From: Nitrospirota bacterium
GTDB lineage: Bacteria > Nitrospirota > Thermodesulfovibrionia > Thermodesulfovibrionales > Dissulfurispiraceae
Direction of reading: 5' to 3'
Assembly (NCBI GenBank): GCA_016212685.1
Contig: JACREW010000092.1
Coordinates: forward strand, 1-12,108
Length of the DNA: 12,108 bases
Of this stretch, positions 1-6,772 are shown in pieces. Under the pieces are notes generated by a model. It was not told where the DNA came from and did not search any database. It saw only the letters and a list, made by a program, of their open reading frames with translations. Position numbers and translations under genes: made by a program. How positions within the stretch are numbered: position 1 is the stretch's first letter; each line of letters begins with the position of its first letter.

Positions 1-2043
1 GAACAATCAGAGGCTCAGGTTGCCGGAAAGATAACGGCCATTGAAGGAAGGGTGGATATTCTGAGGGCAGGCGCTGGGGCTACTACTCCTGTTAAAACCG
101 GCGATATCGTTAATGTAGGAGATATTTTAAGGACAAAGAGCGACGGCAAGGCAGAGATAACATTTATCGACCAGAGCATAATGACAGTGGGACCGAAATC
201 GAGGCTCGGTATCGAAGAGTACCTTTTTAAGCCTGATGAGGACAAAAGGGCTGCTTCATTAAAACTTTACAGGGGAAAGACCGGCTTTAACATCCCGAAA
301 CCTGTTTATCCTACCGAAGGCAGCAAGTTCGAGATGAAGACAAAGACCGCAGTCGCCGGCGTTAGAGGCACACAGGGAATTCTTTATACCGACGGCGTAG
401 AAAGGGTCTATATAAAGCAGGGCGCGGTACAGTTTACGAACCCGTTAGGCGCGGTAACCGTTACGGCAGGAAAGGTCGGAGAAGTGGCGTTCGGCAAACC
501 GCCGACGGAAAGGCCATTCACCGAGAAAGAGTATAGGAAACAGGAAGAGGGCACAGCCCCTTCAAAACCGGCAGATAAAAAACCAGCGGACAAACCCGAA
601 ACAAAACAGGCGCCTCCTCCAAAGAAAGCTGAGGCGGATAAAAAAGAGGGGGACAAAAAAGAAGGAGATAAAAAAGAGCCTGACAAAACCGCTAAGGCAG
701 GGACTCCGCCGCCGGGAACTCCGCCTCCAGGTAAAACTCCACCTCCCTCAGTGACACCTCCTCCCCCAGGCACGCCTCCTCCCGGAACTCCGCCTCCAGG
801 TGCGGATATGGCGTTTATGCCTCCGTCCGGGACACCGCCCCCCCCGGGGACTCCTCCACCTCCCGGCATGATGCCGCCGACGGGTGGGGATTTTGCCTTT
901 ATGCCGCCTCCTCCAGGAGCAGATTTTGCTTTTATACCGCCGCCGGGCACAGGATATTTTATGCCTCCTCCTTCCGGCAACGGCTTCCAATTCCTGCTTC
1001 CACCGTTGCCGATTACTAATTTTACCAATAACGCTGTATTCGGCGTCGGCGGCTCGATAATGGATGGAGAGATTGAGTGGTTTGACGGCGCTGGAAGCAA
1101 TCATCAGGATACATCGGCTGTTATCCTGTCTTCTAACAGCAATATATCCGGAGGCTTTGCCCAGACACTTCCGGAAGGCGGCCTCTTCTTTATGAATATA
1201 AGCGGAGAGTATACATCTAATAACAGCAGGGTAAATTTCTTTGATGCGGTTAATGCAAATGACCGCGATTACTGGTTTTTCTTTAAGGGCGGTACCTCTG
1301 ACGGCAATCCGTTCTATGGCGCAACCGGCGGAGGCGTAAATCCTTCTACCAAGGTATGGGATGGCGGATTGGGAGGCTGGATAGAGGATGGCTCCAAGAA
1401 ATGGTGGTTTATAGGCGGTCTTGAGGGAAGCTATAGTAATTATATCTGTAATAATTGCACGGGAAGCCCGGGCACTATTACCGGGACATTTTCGAGCAAC
1501 ACCAAAGGCGTTTACTGGGACGATTCCATAAGATTCTGGGATGCCCTTGTAAAACTCCTCCCTACGCTTCCGGAACAGCCGAAGCCTTTTGGTATTCCAA
1601 TAACGGAAACTGCGCTCAGATTGTTTGATATAGGGTTTACCGGCACTCTTGATATTAAGAATACCGGCGGCAGCAGTGTCGGTTCTCTGGATATTAGCGC
1701 TACAGGACAGGCAAGAGAACAAACCCCCGGAAGCGGTCTTTTTGACATGAAAGTTACTTCAACGGGCAGCAGCTTCAGTTCTTTTAGTAATCTTATAGAT
1801 GTGAAAATGACAAGCCCCACTACTACTAATAATATGAGCGGTGTTTCTATTAACGGCGGAATACAGCCGATTGACAGCAGCAATTCGGCGTTTATAGTCG
1901 GCGCCGGTGTTGAGGGGTATATATTAAACACGCAGGCTGGAACTAAAGATATCGACGGTCTTATGGTAGGAAAGATGACAAAAACAGGATCGTCTACCGC
2001 AACATTCGACGGCAAGATAGTCGGCGGGTTCCCGAAACAGTAA
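1..2043 (+). CDS. FecR-domain protein with Pro/Thr-rich linker, 5' partial
   Basis: The frame is open to the left edge, so the true start and any signal peptide lie outside; 680 residues are visible. Residues about 7-165 form a FecR-type domain: VAGKITAIEGRV, then TGDIVNVGDILRTKSDGKAEITFIDQS and later TAVAGVRGTQG, the usual FecR-family landmarks. In this family such stand-alone domains are usually periplasmic or surface-exposed, not always iron regulators. Next comes a Lys/Asp/Glu-rich stretch with repeated DKKEG, then a Pro-rich segment of repeated GTPPPG and D(F/M)AFMPP units. The remaining ~340 residues are Gly/Ser/Asn/aromatic-rich with alternating beta-like patterns and one CNNC motif; I do not recognise this domain. 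A GTG at 52 could be read as a start but lies inside the FecR fold, so it is not the real one. It ends 3 bp from the convergent TPR membrane protein gene. Family assignment is firm, function is not. Confidence 0.85.
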   Translation, partial: EQSEAQVAGKITAIEGRVDILRAGAGATTPVKTGDIVNVGDILRTKSDGKAEITFIDQSIMTVGPKSRLGIEEYLFKPDEDKRAASLKLYRGKTGFNIPKPVYPTEGSKFEMKTKTAVAGVRGTQGILYTDGVERVYIKQGAVQFTNPLGAVTVTAGKVGEVAFGKPPTERPFTEKEYRKQEEGTAPSKPADKKPADKPETKQAPPPKKAEADKKEGDKKEGDKKEPDKTAKAGTPPPGTPPPGKTPPPSVTPPPPGTPPPGTPPPGADMAFMPPSGTPPPPGTPPPPGMMPPTGGDFAFMPPPPGADFAFIPPPGTGYFMPPPSGNGFQFLLPPLPITNFTNNAVFGVGGSIMDGEIEWFDGAGSNHQDTSAVILSSNSNISGGFAQTLPEGGLFFMNISGEYTSNNSRVNFFDAVNANDRDYWFFFKGGTSDGNPFYGATGGGVNPSTKVWDGGLGGWIEDGSKKWWFIGGLEGSYSNYICNNCTGSPGTITGTFSSNTKGVYWDDSIRFWDALVKLLPTLPEQPKPFGIPITETALRLFDIGFTGTLDIKNTGGSSVGSLDISATGQAREQTPGSGLFDMKVTSTGSSFSSFSNLIDVKMTSPTTTNNMSGVSINGGIQPIDSSNSAFIVGAGVEGYILNTQAGTKDIDGLMVGKMTKTGSSTATFDGKIVGGFPKQ
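700..1010 (+). repeat. Pro/Thr-rich repeat coding segment
   Basis: In-frame low-complexity DNA inside the FecR-domain gene. It encodes about seven GTPPPG or GTPPPPG units, followed by longer units of the form (A/G)D(F/M)AF(M/I)PPP. The C-rich codons make the opposite strand look like a Gly-rich open frame, which is an artefact. The segment probably acts as an extended linker between the FecR domain and the C-terminal domain. Repeat number is likely to vary between strains. Confidence 0.8.
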
Positions 2044-2046
2044 TAA

Positions 2047-3798
2047 TTACGGGCTGTTAAGCGAACGCGCCTTTTCAAGGTTTTTTCTGTATCTGTCATT
2101 TTCCGGATTCATCGCAATTGCTTTTTCAAAATAGCCGATGCAATCGGCAATTTTGTCCTGCTTTAAAGCTATGAGGCCGAGATTGTTGTAAGCCTTATCA
2201 TAATCAGGCCTAATGTTTAATGCGCTTTTAAATTCCGCAGTCGCATCTTCATATCTGCTTTGATTCATGTAGATCACGCCTAAGTTATTTCTCGTTATGT
2301 GGTTGTCCTTTATTCTCAGCGCAGCGGTGAATTCTCTTATCGCATCGGAATACATGCCGTAATTGGCGTATATCAATCCGAGATTATTGAGGGTCTCCAC
2401 GTGATTAGGGTCTAACCTTAATGCCCTCTGAAACTCCCCGACCGCTTTGTCGAACCTTCCCTCAGACGCATGGATTACGCCGATGTTGTAATAGGCGGAA
2501 GCGTAATTCGGGGCGTCCTGCGCCATCTTGACGGAAAAAGTATAATTATCCTTCCATGTAAAGCTGTATGAAAAGCTCGCGATTGAAAGCACGGCAATAA
2601 TACTCAGTCCGCCGGCATTTATTATCATTTTTTTATCTTTAAAGCGCTCTCTGATTTTAATAAAACCTATGGCAACCGCCATCGAAAAGCCGGCGGATGG
2701 AACACAGAGATACCTGTCGGCCATTAAAAAAGGCTTTATGAAAATAAGAATGCCTGAAACCGGGATTATGGTTATAAAGATCCATGACAGGCTGAAAAAC
2801 AGCCTCTTGTCATATTTTCTGGAAATTATACTAAGCGCAATAACGATACCGAGAAAAAGAGCGGATAAAATAACGCCCTGCTCAAACAAACCTGTTCTTA
2901 CCGGTATCTCGTAAGCGACTTTGAGATTTATAGGAAGAATGAGCGCTTTCAGATATTTCATAAGCAGCACGGGTGCGGTGTAAATGTGCCATATCAACGG
3001 CTCTTTTACTACACCTTTGAATGCATGCTCGAGGAAAGCAAACCTCAGAATAAAATATGGTATTGCCGCTGCGCCGTAAATCAGCGGCCAAAGAAGTTTT
3101 TTCTTCAATCTGCTTTCTTCAAAACATATGCTGTAAAGGAAGATAAGCATCGGCAATATTACCGTAATTTCGTGAACAAGCAGAGACAGAAAAAATAAAA
3201 TGAGAGAGGTTAAAATATATTTCGCTTTGCGTTTTTCAGAAAAGAGGTCATAAAAATATACCGAAAGGACAATTAGCGTTGCCAACAGCATATTGTTTCT
3301 GCCGGTAATCCATGCCGTGGCCTCGACATGGGAGGGATATACTGAAAAGACAAGCCCTGCAATGAATGCAGCGGCATCGCTTTTCAGTATTTTCAAGGCA
3401 AGCAAATAGACGGCAATGGATGCTGTCGAATGAAGCAGTATATTGGTTAGATGATATCCGAAAGGGTTTTCTTTCCAGAAAATGTGATCAACTGCAAAGG
3501 AGAGGGCATAAATAGGTCTGTAATAATCTCCTCTGAGAAAACCTTCAACGCCTGCCCAGAGATGGGAGGTAAAGAGTTCGGGGATTTTTTCAATATCCCC
3601 TATAAATCTGTTTTTTGTTATAAAGGGGATATCGTCCCATACGAATCCCATCGAAAGCGTATTTGCATATATCGCTATGCTTGCGATAACAAGAATGAAT
3701 ATATGCTTCCGGCTTATTGACGGTGATAATGTTTTATCGGCTGTTTTTGCTGTATTATATCCTGCCGTATTAGTGTTTATAGACCTTTTTTTGTTCAT
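2047..3798 (-). CDS. TMTC-like GT-C membrane glycosyltransferase with four TPRs
   Basis: 583 residues. The N-terminal ~30 residues are polar, then about ten hydrophobic helices run to residue ~412. The first loop carries WDD (54-56) after TM1, followed by YYRP (92-95), YPSHVEATAWITGR (154-167) and ADRYLCVPSAG (360-370). These are landmarks of the bacterial relatives of eukaryotic TMTC O-mannosyltransferases, a GT-C fold family using lipid-linked sugar, with the acidic pair after TM1 as presumed catalytic residues. Four TPRs follow at about 432-465, 466-499, 500-532 and 533-566; the third is one residue short. Donor and acceptor are unknown. The ATG at 3798 has no good Shine-Dalgarno; a 6-codon mini-ORF with a better one overlaps it (see findings). 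It is convergent with the FecR-domain gene. Topology and family are well supported; catalytic activity is inferred. Confidence 0.85.
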   Translation of the reverse strand: MNKKRSINTNTAGYNTAKTADKTLSPSISRKHIFILVIASIAIYANTLSMGFVWDDIPFITKNRFIGDIEKIPELFTSHLWAGVEGFLRGDYYRPIYALSFAVDHIFWKENPFGYHLTNILLHSTASIAVYLLALKILKSDAAAFIAGLVFSVYPSHVEATAWITGRNNMLLATLIVLSVYFYDLFSEKRKAKYILTSLILFFLSLLVHEITVILPMLIFLYSICFEESRLKKKLLWPLIYGAAAIPYFILRFAFLEHAFKGVVKEPLIWHIYTAPVLLMKYLKALILPINLKVAYEIPVRTGLFEQGVILSALFLGIVIALSIISRKYDKRLFFSLSWIFITIIPVSGILIFIKPFLMADRYLCVPSAGFSMAVAIGFIKIRERFKDKKMIINAGGLSIIAVLSIASFSYSFTWKDNYTFSVKMAQDAPNYASAYYNIGVIHASEGRFDKAVGEFQRALRLDPNHVETLNNLGLIYANYGMYSDAIREFTAALRIKDNHITRNNLGVIYMNQSRYEDATAEFKSALNIRPDYDKAYNNLGLIALKQDKIADCIGYFEKAIAMNPENDRYRKNLEKARSLNSP

Positions 3799-3856
3799 GA
3801 GAAAAGCCGTATCATTTTTCCTTCATAAAAATAGAGGTGGAAATACACTAAAAGTT

Positions 3857-3893
3857 CCCTCTCTCTTGATGGGAGAGTGTTAGGGAGAGGGTG
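3857..3893 (+). repeat. G/C-rich REP-like hairpin unit A
   Basis: A pyrimidine-rich arm CCCTCTCTC, a TTGATG turn and purine-rich arms GGGAGAG and GGGAGAGGG give an imperfect hairpin with two alternative pairings. It resembles the CCCTCTCCC-type intergenic repeats scattered in many bacterial genomes. It is one half of an inverted pair with unit B, 20 bp away. Confidence 0.6.
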
Positions 3894-3911
3894 AAAGAAT
3901 AACCATATTGA

Positions 3912-3950
3912 TTAACCCTCCCCCTCGCCCCCTCCCACAAGGGGAGGGGG
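3912..3950 (-). repeat. G/C-rich REP-like hairpin unit B, inverted
   Basis: Read on the minus strand this has the same order as unit A: a CCCCCTCCC arm, a TTGTG turn, then GGGAGGGGG and a second GAGGGGGAGGG arm ending in TTAA. The main stem is 9 bp perfect (3928-3936 with 3942-3950, 5-base loop). The inverted arrangement recalls paired REP/BIME elements. There is no U-run after it on either strand, so a simple intrinsic terminator is unlikely. Confidence 0.6.
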
Positions 3951-4002
3951 TTTGTGAGCAATGACAACATTCTATGTCTATTTTTCGGTTCCCTCATAAT
4001 GG

Positions 4003-4031
4003 TTTAATTTTAGCATAACTTGTGTTAGAAT
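4003..4031 (+). promoter_or_regulatory. Possible sigma70-type promoter of moaC
   Basis: TAGAAT at 4026-4031 matches five of six bases of the -10 consensus. TTTAAT at 4003-4008, 17 bp upstream, is a weak -35 (three of six). It would start transcription near 4038 and give a leader of about 27 bases containing the moaC Shine-Dalgarno. It is the best candidate in this gap, but not a strong one. Confidence 0.35.
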
Positions 4032-4051
4032 CAATTAATTGTATTTTAAAC

Positions 4052-4057
4052 AGGAGG
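4052..4057 (+). promoter_or_regulatory. Shine-Dalgarno AGGAGG that fixes the TTG start of moaC
   Basis: A perfect AGGAGG lies 7 bases before the TTG at 4065. The next in-frame ATG codons lie beyond the conserved N-terminal LTHFDEEG, so this site decides in favour of the TTG. Confidence 0.8.
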
Positions 4058-4064
4058 ATTCGGA

Positions 4065-4544
4065 TTGGGTAAGCTCACGCACTTTGACGAAGAAGGCAGG
4101 GCCATGATGGTGGATGTATCCGAAAAGCCCCCGACACAGCGGGAGGCGATAGCAGCAGGCTCCGTCTATATGAAGCCGGAAACCATACGACTGATTAAAG
4201 ACAGGCAGATATCAAAGGGCGATGTGCTCGGCGTTGCGAGGGTTGCGGGGATTATGGCTGCAAAAAGGACGCCTGATCTGATTCCCATGTGCCATCCGTT
4301 GAATATAACATCCGTAAATATAGATTTCGATGTCGATAAAAATAAAAATAAGATCGGCATAAAAACAACTGTGCGGATTGTAGGGCAAACTGGGGTCGAG
4401 ATGGAGGCATTGACTGCAACTTCCGTTGCCGCTTTGACCATTTACGATATGTGCAAGGCCGTGGATAAAGATATGGTAATTTCGGACATAATGCTTCTGG
4501 AAAAGCGGGGCGGCAAAAGCGGGGAATTTAAGAGAAAAGGTTGA
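4065..4544 (+). CDS. moaC: Cyclic pyranopterin monophosphate synthase MoaC
   Basis: MoaC converts the MoaA product 3',8-cyclo-7,8-dihydro-GTP into cyclic pyranopterin monophosphate in molybdenum cofactor biosynthesis. The 159-residue protein is full length (E. coli MoaC is about 160) and aligns without gaps over the core. LTHFDEEGRAMMVDVS is at the N-terminus, MCHPLN at 75-80, GVEMEALTATSVAALTIYDM at 110-129 and GGKSGEFK near the end. The residues known to matter in the E. coli enzyme fall at identical numbers here: K51, H77, E112, D128 and K131. Translation starts at TTG with a strong Shine-Dalgarno. No other molybdopterin gene is in the window, so it stands alone. Its last 17 bp overlap the 3' end of the convergent REC-PilZ gene. 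Very sure. Confidence 0.97.
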   Translation: MGKLTHFDEEGRAMMVDVSEKPPTQREAIAAGSVYMKPETIRLIKDRQISKGDVLGVARVAGIMAAKRTPDLIPMCHPLNITSVNIDFDVDKNKNKIGIKTTVRIVGQTGVEMEALTATSVAALTIYDMCKAVDKDMVISDIMLLEKRGGKSGEFKRKG

Positions 4545-5265
4545 CCTGCGATACCGCTATGGAGTTTACAAAGGCCTTGAGTTCTTTGGTCTTGTCAGGG
4601 CTGTTATCGAGAAATTTGAGAGCTACCTTTATATATTCCGAATCCAAAAATGCCTCTGCCGCTTGAACCCTGAGCACAAAACTTTCCAGCCCTGAGGCAT
4701 TTGCTCCGCTGTCGAGTTTTATGTCGGTTGTTGCCTTTTCGAGCACTTGGGGAAGAGGCTGTTTTATGCTGAACAAACCTAAGACTCCACCCATGCTCGC
4801 ATCCGCCAGATTCCCCTTTGCAACGAGATCCCGGAAATGCAGCGTAATATTTCCGCTGACCTCGAAACGTTCAGACGTCCTCCGGTCGAACTTCCTGTCA
4901 ACGGCGCCTATCTTCTGGAGCAATGCCTCAATCGTAAACGGCTTGACGATATAACCGTTTACGCCTAAACTTATGGCCTTAAGAACATTCTCTTTTTCGC
5001 TTTTTGCTGTTATCATAATAAACGGCACGTCTTTCATTGCGGAATGTTTTCTCACCCATTCCAGCAATTCGTCGCCGTTCATCGACGGCATTTCCCAGTC
5101 GCAAAGGATTAGGTCGTAACGGCTATTCTCGAGCATTGCCTGCGCGTCTTTGCCGTTAGAGGCTTCGACAATATCGAGATTGGGATGACTTTTTTCGAGT
5201 CCGTACTTGGTGAAGCTCCTCACCGAAGCCAGATCATCGACAATGAGAACTCTGAGCTTGGCCAT
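4528..5265 (-). CDS. Response regulator with REC and PilZ domains
   Basis: 245 residues. Residues 4-120 are a CheY-like receiver: acidic pair D10/D11, phospho-acceptor D56 in CDWEMP, switch T86, and K108 in VKPF. A PilZ domain follows at about 126-240, with the c-di-GMP-binding RxxxR as R129-TSE-R133 and DxSxxG as D155-AS-MG-G160. Both known c-di-GMP contact motifs are intact. The protein therefore probably joins a phosphorylation input to c-di-GMP binding, acting by protein contact since no DNA-binding domain is present. No cognate histidine kinase is in the window. The ATG is 3 bp after the AMMECR1-domain stop, so it is the last gene of the minus-strand operon; its Shine-Dalgarno (GAGAGG about 12 bases upstream) is weak. 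Its 3' end runs 17 bp into moaC. Domains are certain; pathway unknown. Confidence 0.9.
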   Translation of the reverse strand: MAKLRVLIVDDLASVRSFTKYGLEKSHPNLDIVEASNGKDAQAMLENSRYDLILCDWEMPSMNGDELLEWVRKHSAMKDVPFIMITAKSEKENVLKAISLGVNGYIVKPFTIEALLQKIGAVDRKFDRRTSERFEVSGNITLHFRDLVAKGNLADASMGGVLGLFSIKQPLPQVLEKATTDIKLDSGANASGLESFVLRVQAAEAFLDSEYIKVALKFLDNSPDKTKELKAFVNSIAVSQVNLFS

Positions 5266-5268
5266 TGT

Positions 5269-5778
5269 TTACTTATACCTCTCAACGGTAAATCGGTAAA
5301 TCTCTATATCCCGATCATCGGGAGCTATGCCTGCCTTCATCTTAGTGATACGCAACTGTTCCTCGACGCCGGTTACACCTTCGAGGTCCGGCAGCAGCAA
5401 TCCCTTCCTGAATCCCTTGACGACGATTATTCCGTATTTTTTAGCATCGAGTCCTGAAAGGTCTTCGACCTTTTCGGGCTCGGATAATACATCTACGGAA
5501 TATTCTATATCGCGCAATTCATTTTCTGCAACTTTACGGAACCTCGGGTCTTCCGTTGCCGCAGAGACTGCATTTTTTGCTATCTCTTTATAAATATTCT
5601 CCTCGCACGGAACAAACGTGCCGATGCATCCCCTTAGTTCCCCGTATTTTTTCAGGCACACAAAAATCCCTGCCCTTTTTTGCATTTCAGGCGAGAGCTT
5701 TTCCGGCGGAGGGATAATCTTCCCGTCTCTTACATATTCCTCAACAGCTTTCTTTGCAAGTTCTACATAAGGATGCAT
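5269..5778 (-). CDS. AMMECR1-domain protein (AmmeMemoRadiSam system protein A type)
   Basis: 169 residues, a single AMMECR1 domain: ELRGCIG at 47-53, DPRF at 78-81, and the long GLLLPDLEGVTGVEEQL at 126-142. Bacterial and archaeal members often occur with a Memo-like protein and a radical SAM enzyme; neither partner is in this window, and the biochemical role of the domain is not established to my knowledge. The start at 5778 is chosen because it begins the conserved MHPYVELAKKAVEEY and has GGAG 8 bases upstream. The reading frame is open further, to 5898, but that stretch lies inside the prenyl synthase gene and has no family-like sequence. It sits 28 bp downstream of the prenyl synthase stop and 3 bp before the REC-PilZ start, so it is operonic. 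Cysteines C41, C51 and C58 are present. Confidence 0.9.
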   Translation of the reverse strand: MHPYVELAKKAVEEYVRDGKIIPPPEKLSPEMQKRAGIFVCLKKYGELRGCIGTFVPCEENIYKEIAKNAVSAATEDPRFRKVAENELRDIEYSVDVLSEPEKVEDLSGLDAKKYGIIVVKGFRKGLLLPDLEGVTGVEEQLRITKMKAGIAPDDRDIEIYRFTVERYK

Positions 5779-5806
5779 TTTCACTGCTCCATTACTCCAT
5801 GTCTTT

Positions 5807-6772
5807 TCATTTTTCCCTTTGCATTGCGTATTCGGCCATCGCAAAAAGGCTCTCTTTTTCTCTCGAATCTGGAAATACCGACAGCTCCGACTTCGCATCT
5901 TCCACTAGGGCATTGGCCGCCTTTAAGGATTCTTCTACGGCACTGTATTTTGAAAACAACTCCAATATCCTGCTCAGTCCGGCGCCCTCGCCCTTTATTA
6001 TTTTTTTTATTTCATCCTGCTCCGGCTGCGATGCGTTTCTCAGCAGATATATCAGCGGCATTGTAATCTTGCCTTCATCGAGGTCTTTGCCGAGCTGCTT
6101 GCCCAGATCTTTTTGCTCCGCCACATAATCGAGTATGTCGTCCGCAAGCTGAAATGCGATGCCGGTTTTCATGCCGAATCGCGAAAGCGCCTTTTCTTTT
6201 TCTTCGGTCAGACCGGACAGGATGCAGCCTATCCTGCATGCTGCGGCTATGAGCACGCCCGTCTTTGCGGATATTATTTCAAAATAATCTTCCTCGGTTA
6301 TATCCGGGTCCCCGATCTTATTCAACTGGAGGATTTCCCCCTCCGTCATCTTTGTCGTGGCCTCTGATAATGCCTCCATTATCTTCTGGCTTTTTTGGCT
6401 GACGGCCAATTTAAGCGCATTGGAATACAAAAAATCTCCGACGAGTATTACCGCCTGATTTCCCCACAGGGAATGCGCTGCCGGCCGTCCCCTTCTCGTG
6501 TCCGCGCCGTCGATGACGTCATCGTGCAGCAGCGATGCCGTATGGATCGCCTCTATAATCGCGGCAAGGAGATTGCGGTTTGCCCCTTTGTAGCCGCAGA
6601 GGTCGGCGGCGAGCAAAAGGAATAACGGCCGTATCCTCTTTCCGCCGCTGTTCAGGATGTGTTTCCCGACCATCGGGATCAGAAAGATATTGCTCTTGAA
6701 AATTTCGAGCAGTTCCCGGTCAACGGCCTTCATTTCATCGGAGTATTGTGAAAAAATGTCGTCCACTCTCAT
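5807..6772 (-). CDS. Long-chain polyprenyl diphosphate synthase (IspB/HepT type)
   Basis: All-trans prenyl chain elongation from FPP and IPP, giving the side chain of a respiratory quinone. The 321 residues carry every landmark: GGKRIRP at 43-49, first Asp-rich motif DDVID at 84-88 with RRGRP following, GDFLY at 112-116, K170/T171, and second Asp-rich motif DDILD at 211-215 followed by the K-rich GKDLDEGK. The residues four and five places before the first Asp-rich motif are small (S80, A79), which in this family permits long products, so a heptaprenyl-to-octaprenyl or longer synthase is more likely than FPP/GGPP synthase. Exact chain length cannot be read from sequence. Its ATG overlaps the mtnA stop as ATGA and has no clear Shine-Dalgarno, so translation is probably coupled. 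Confidence 0.93.
   Translation of the reverse strand: MRVDDIFSQYSDEMKAVDRELLEIFKSNIFLIPMVGKHILNSGGKRIRPLFLLLAADLCGYKGANRNLLAAIIEAIHTASLLHDDVIDGADTRRGRPAAHSLWGNQAVILVGDFLYSNALKLAVSQKSQKIMEALSEATTKMTEGEILQLNKIGDPDITEEDYFEIISAKTGVLIAAACRIGCILSGLTEEKEKALSRFGMKTGIAFQLADDILDYVAEQKDLGKQLGKDLDEGKITMPLIYLLRNASQPEQDEIKKIIKGEGAGLSRILELFSKYSAVEESLKAANALVEDAKSELSVFPDSREKESLFAMAEYAMQREK

Noticed and set aside
52..54. GTG as start codon of the FecR-domain gene
   Set aside because: The frame is open to base 1 and the residues before it (VAGKITAIEGR) are part of the FecR fold.
408..1722. Long minus-strand open frames (230 and 324 codons) opposite the FecR-domain gene
   Set aside because: They are Gly- or Arg-rich reverse readings of the Pro-rich repeats, with no recognisable domains; the plus-strand frame has clear FecR motifs.
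2036..2058. Bidirectional terminator between the FecR-domain and TMTC-like genes
   Set aside because: Only a 5-bp AACAG/CTGTT inverted repeat with a 13-base loop and no U-run; too weak to call.
3857..3950. CRISPR array
   Set aside because: Only two units, in inverted orientation and of different sequence, with no regular spacers.
5779..5898. Longer N-terminus for the AMMECR1-domain protein
   Set aside because: The extra 40 codons lie inside the prenyl synthase gene, show no family-like sequence, and a Shine-Dalgarno supports the start at 5778.
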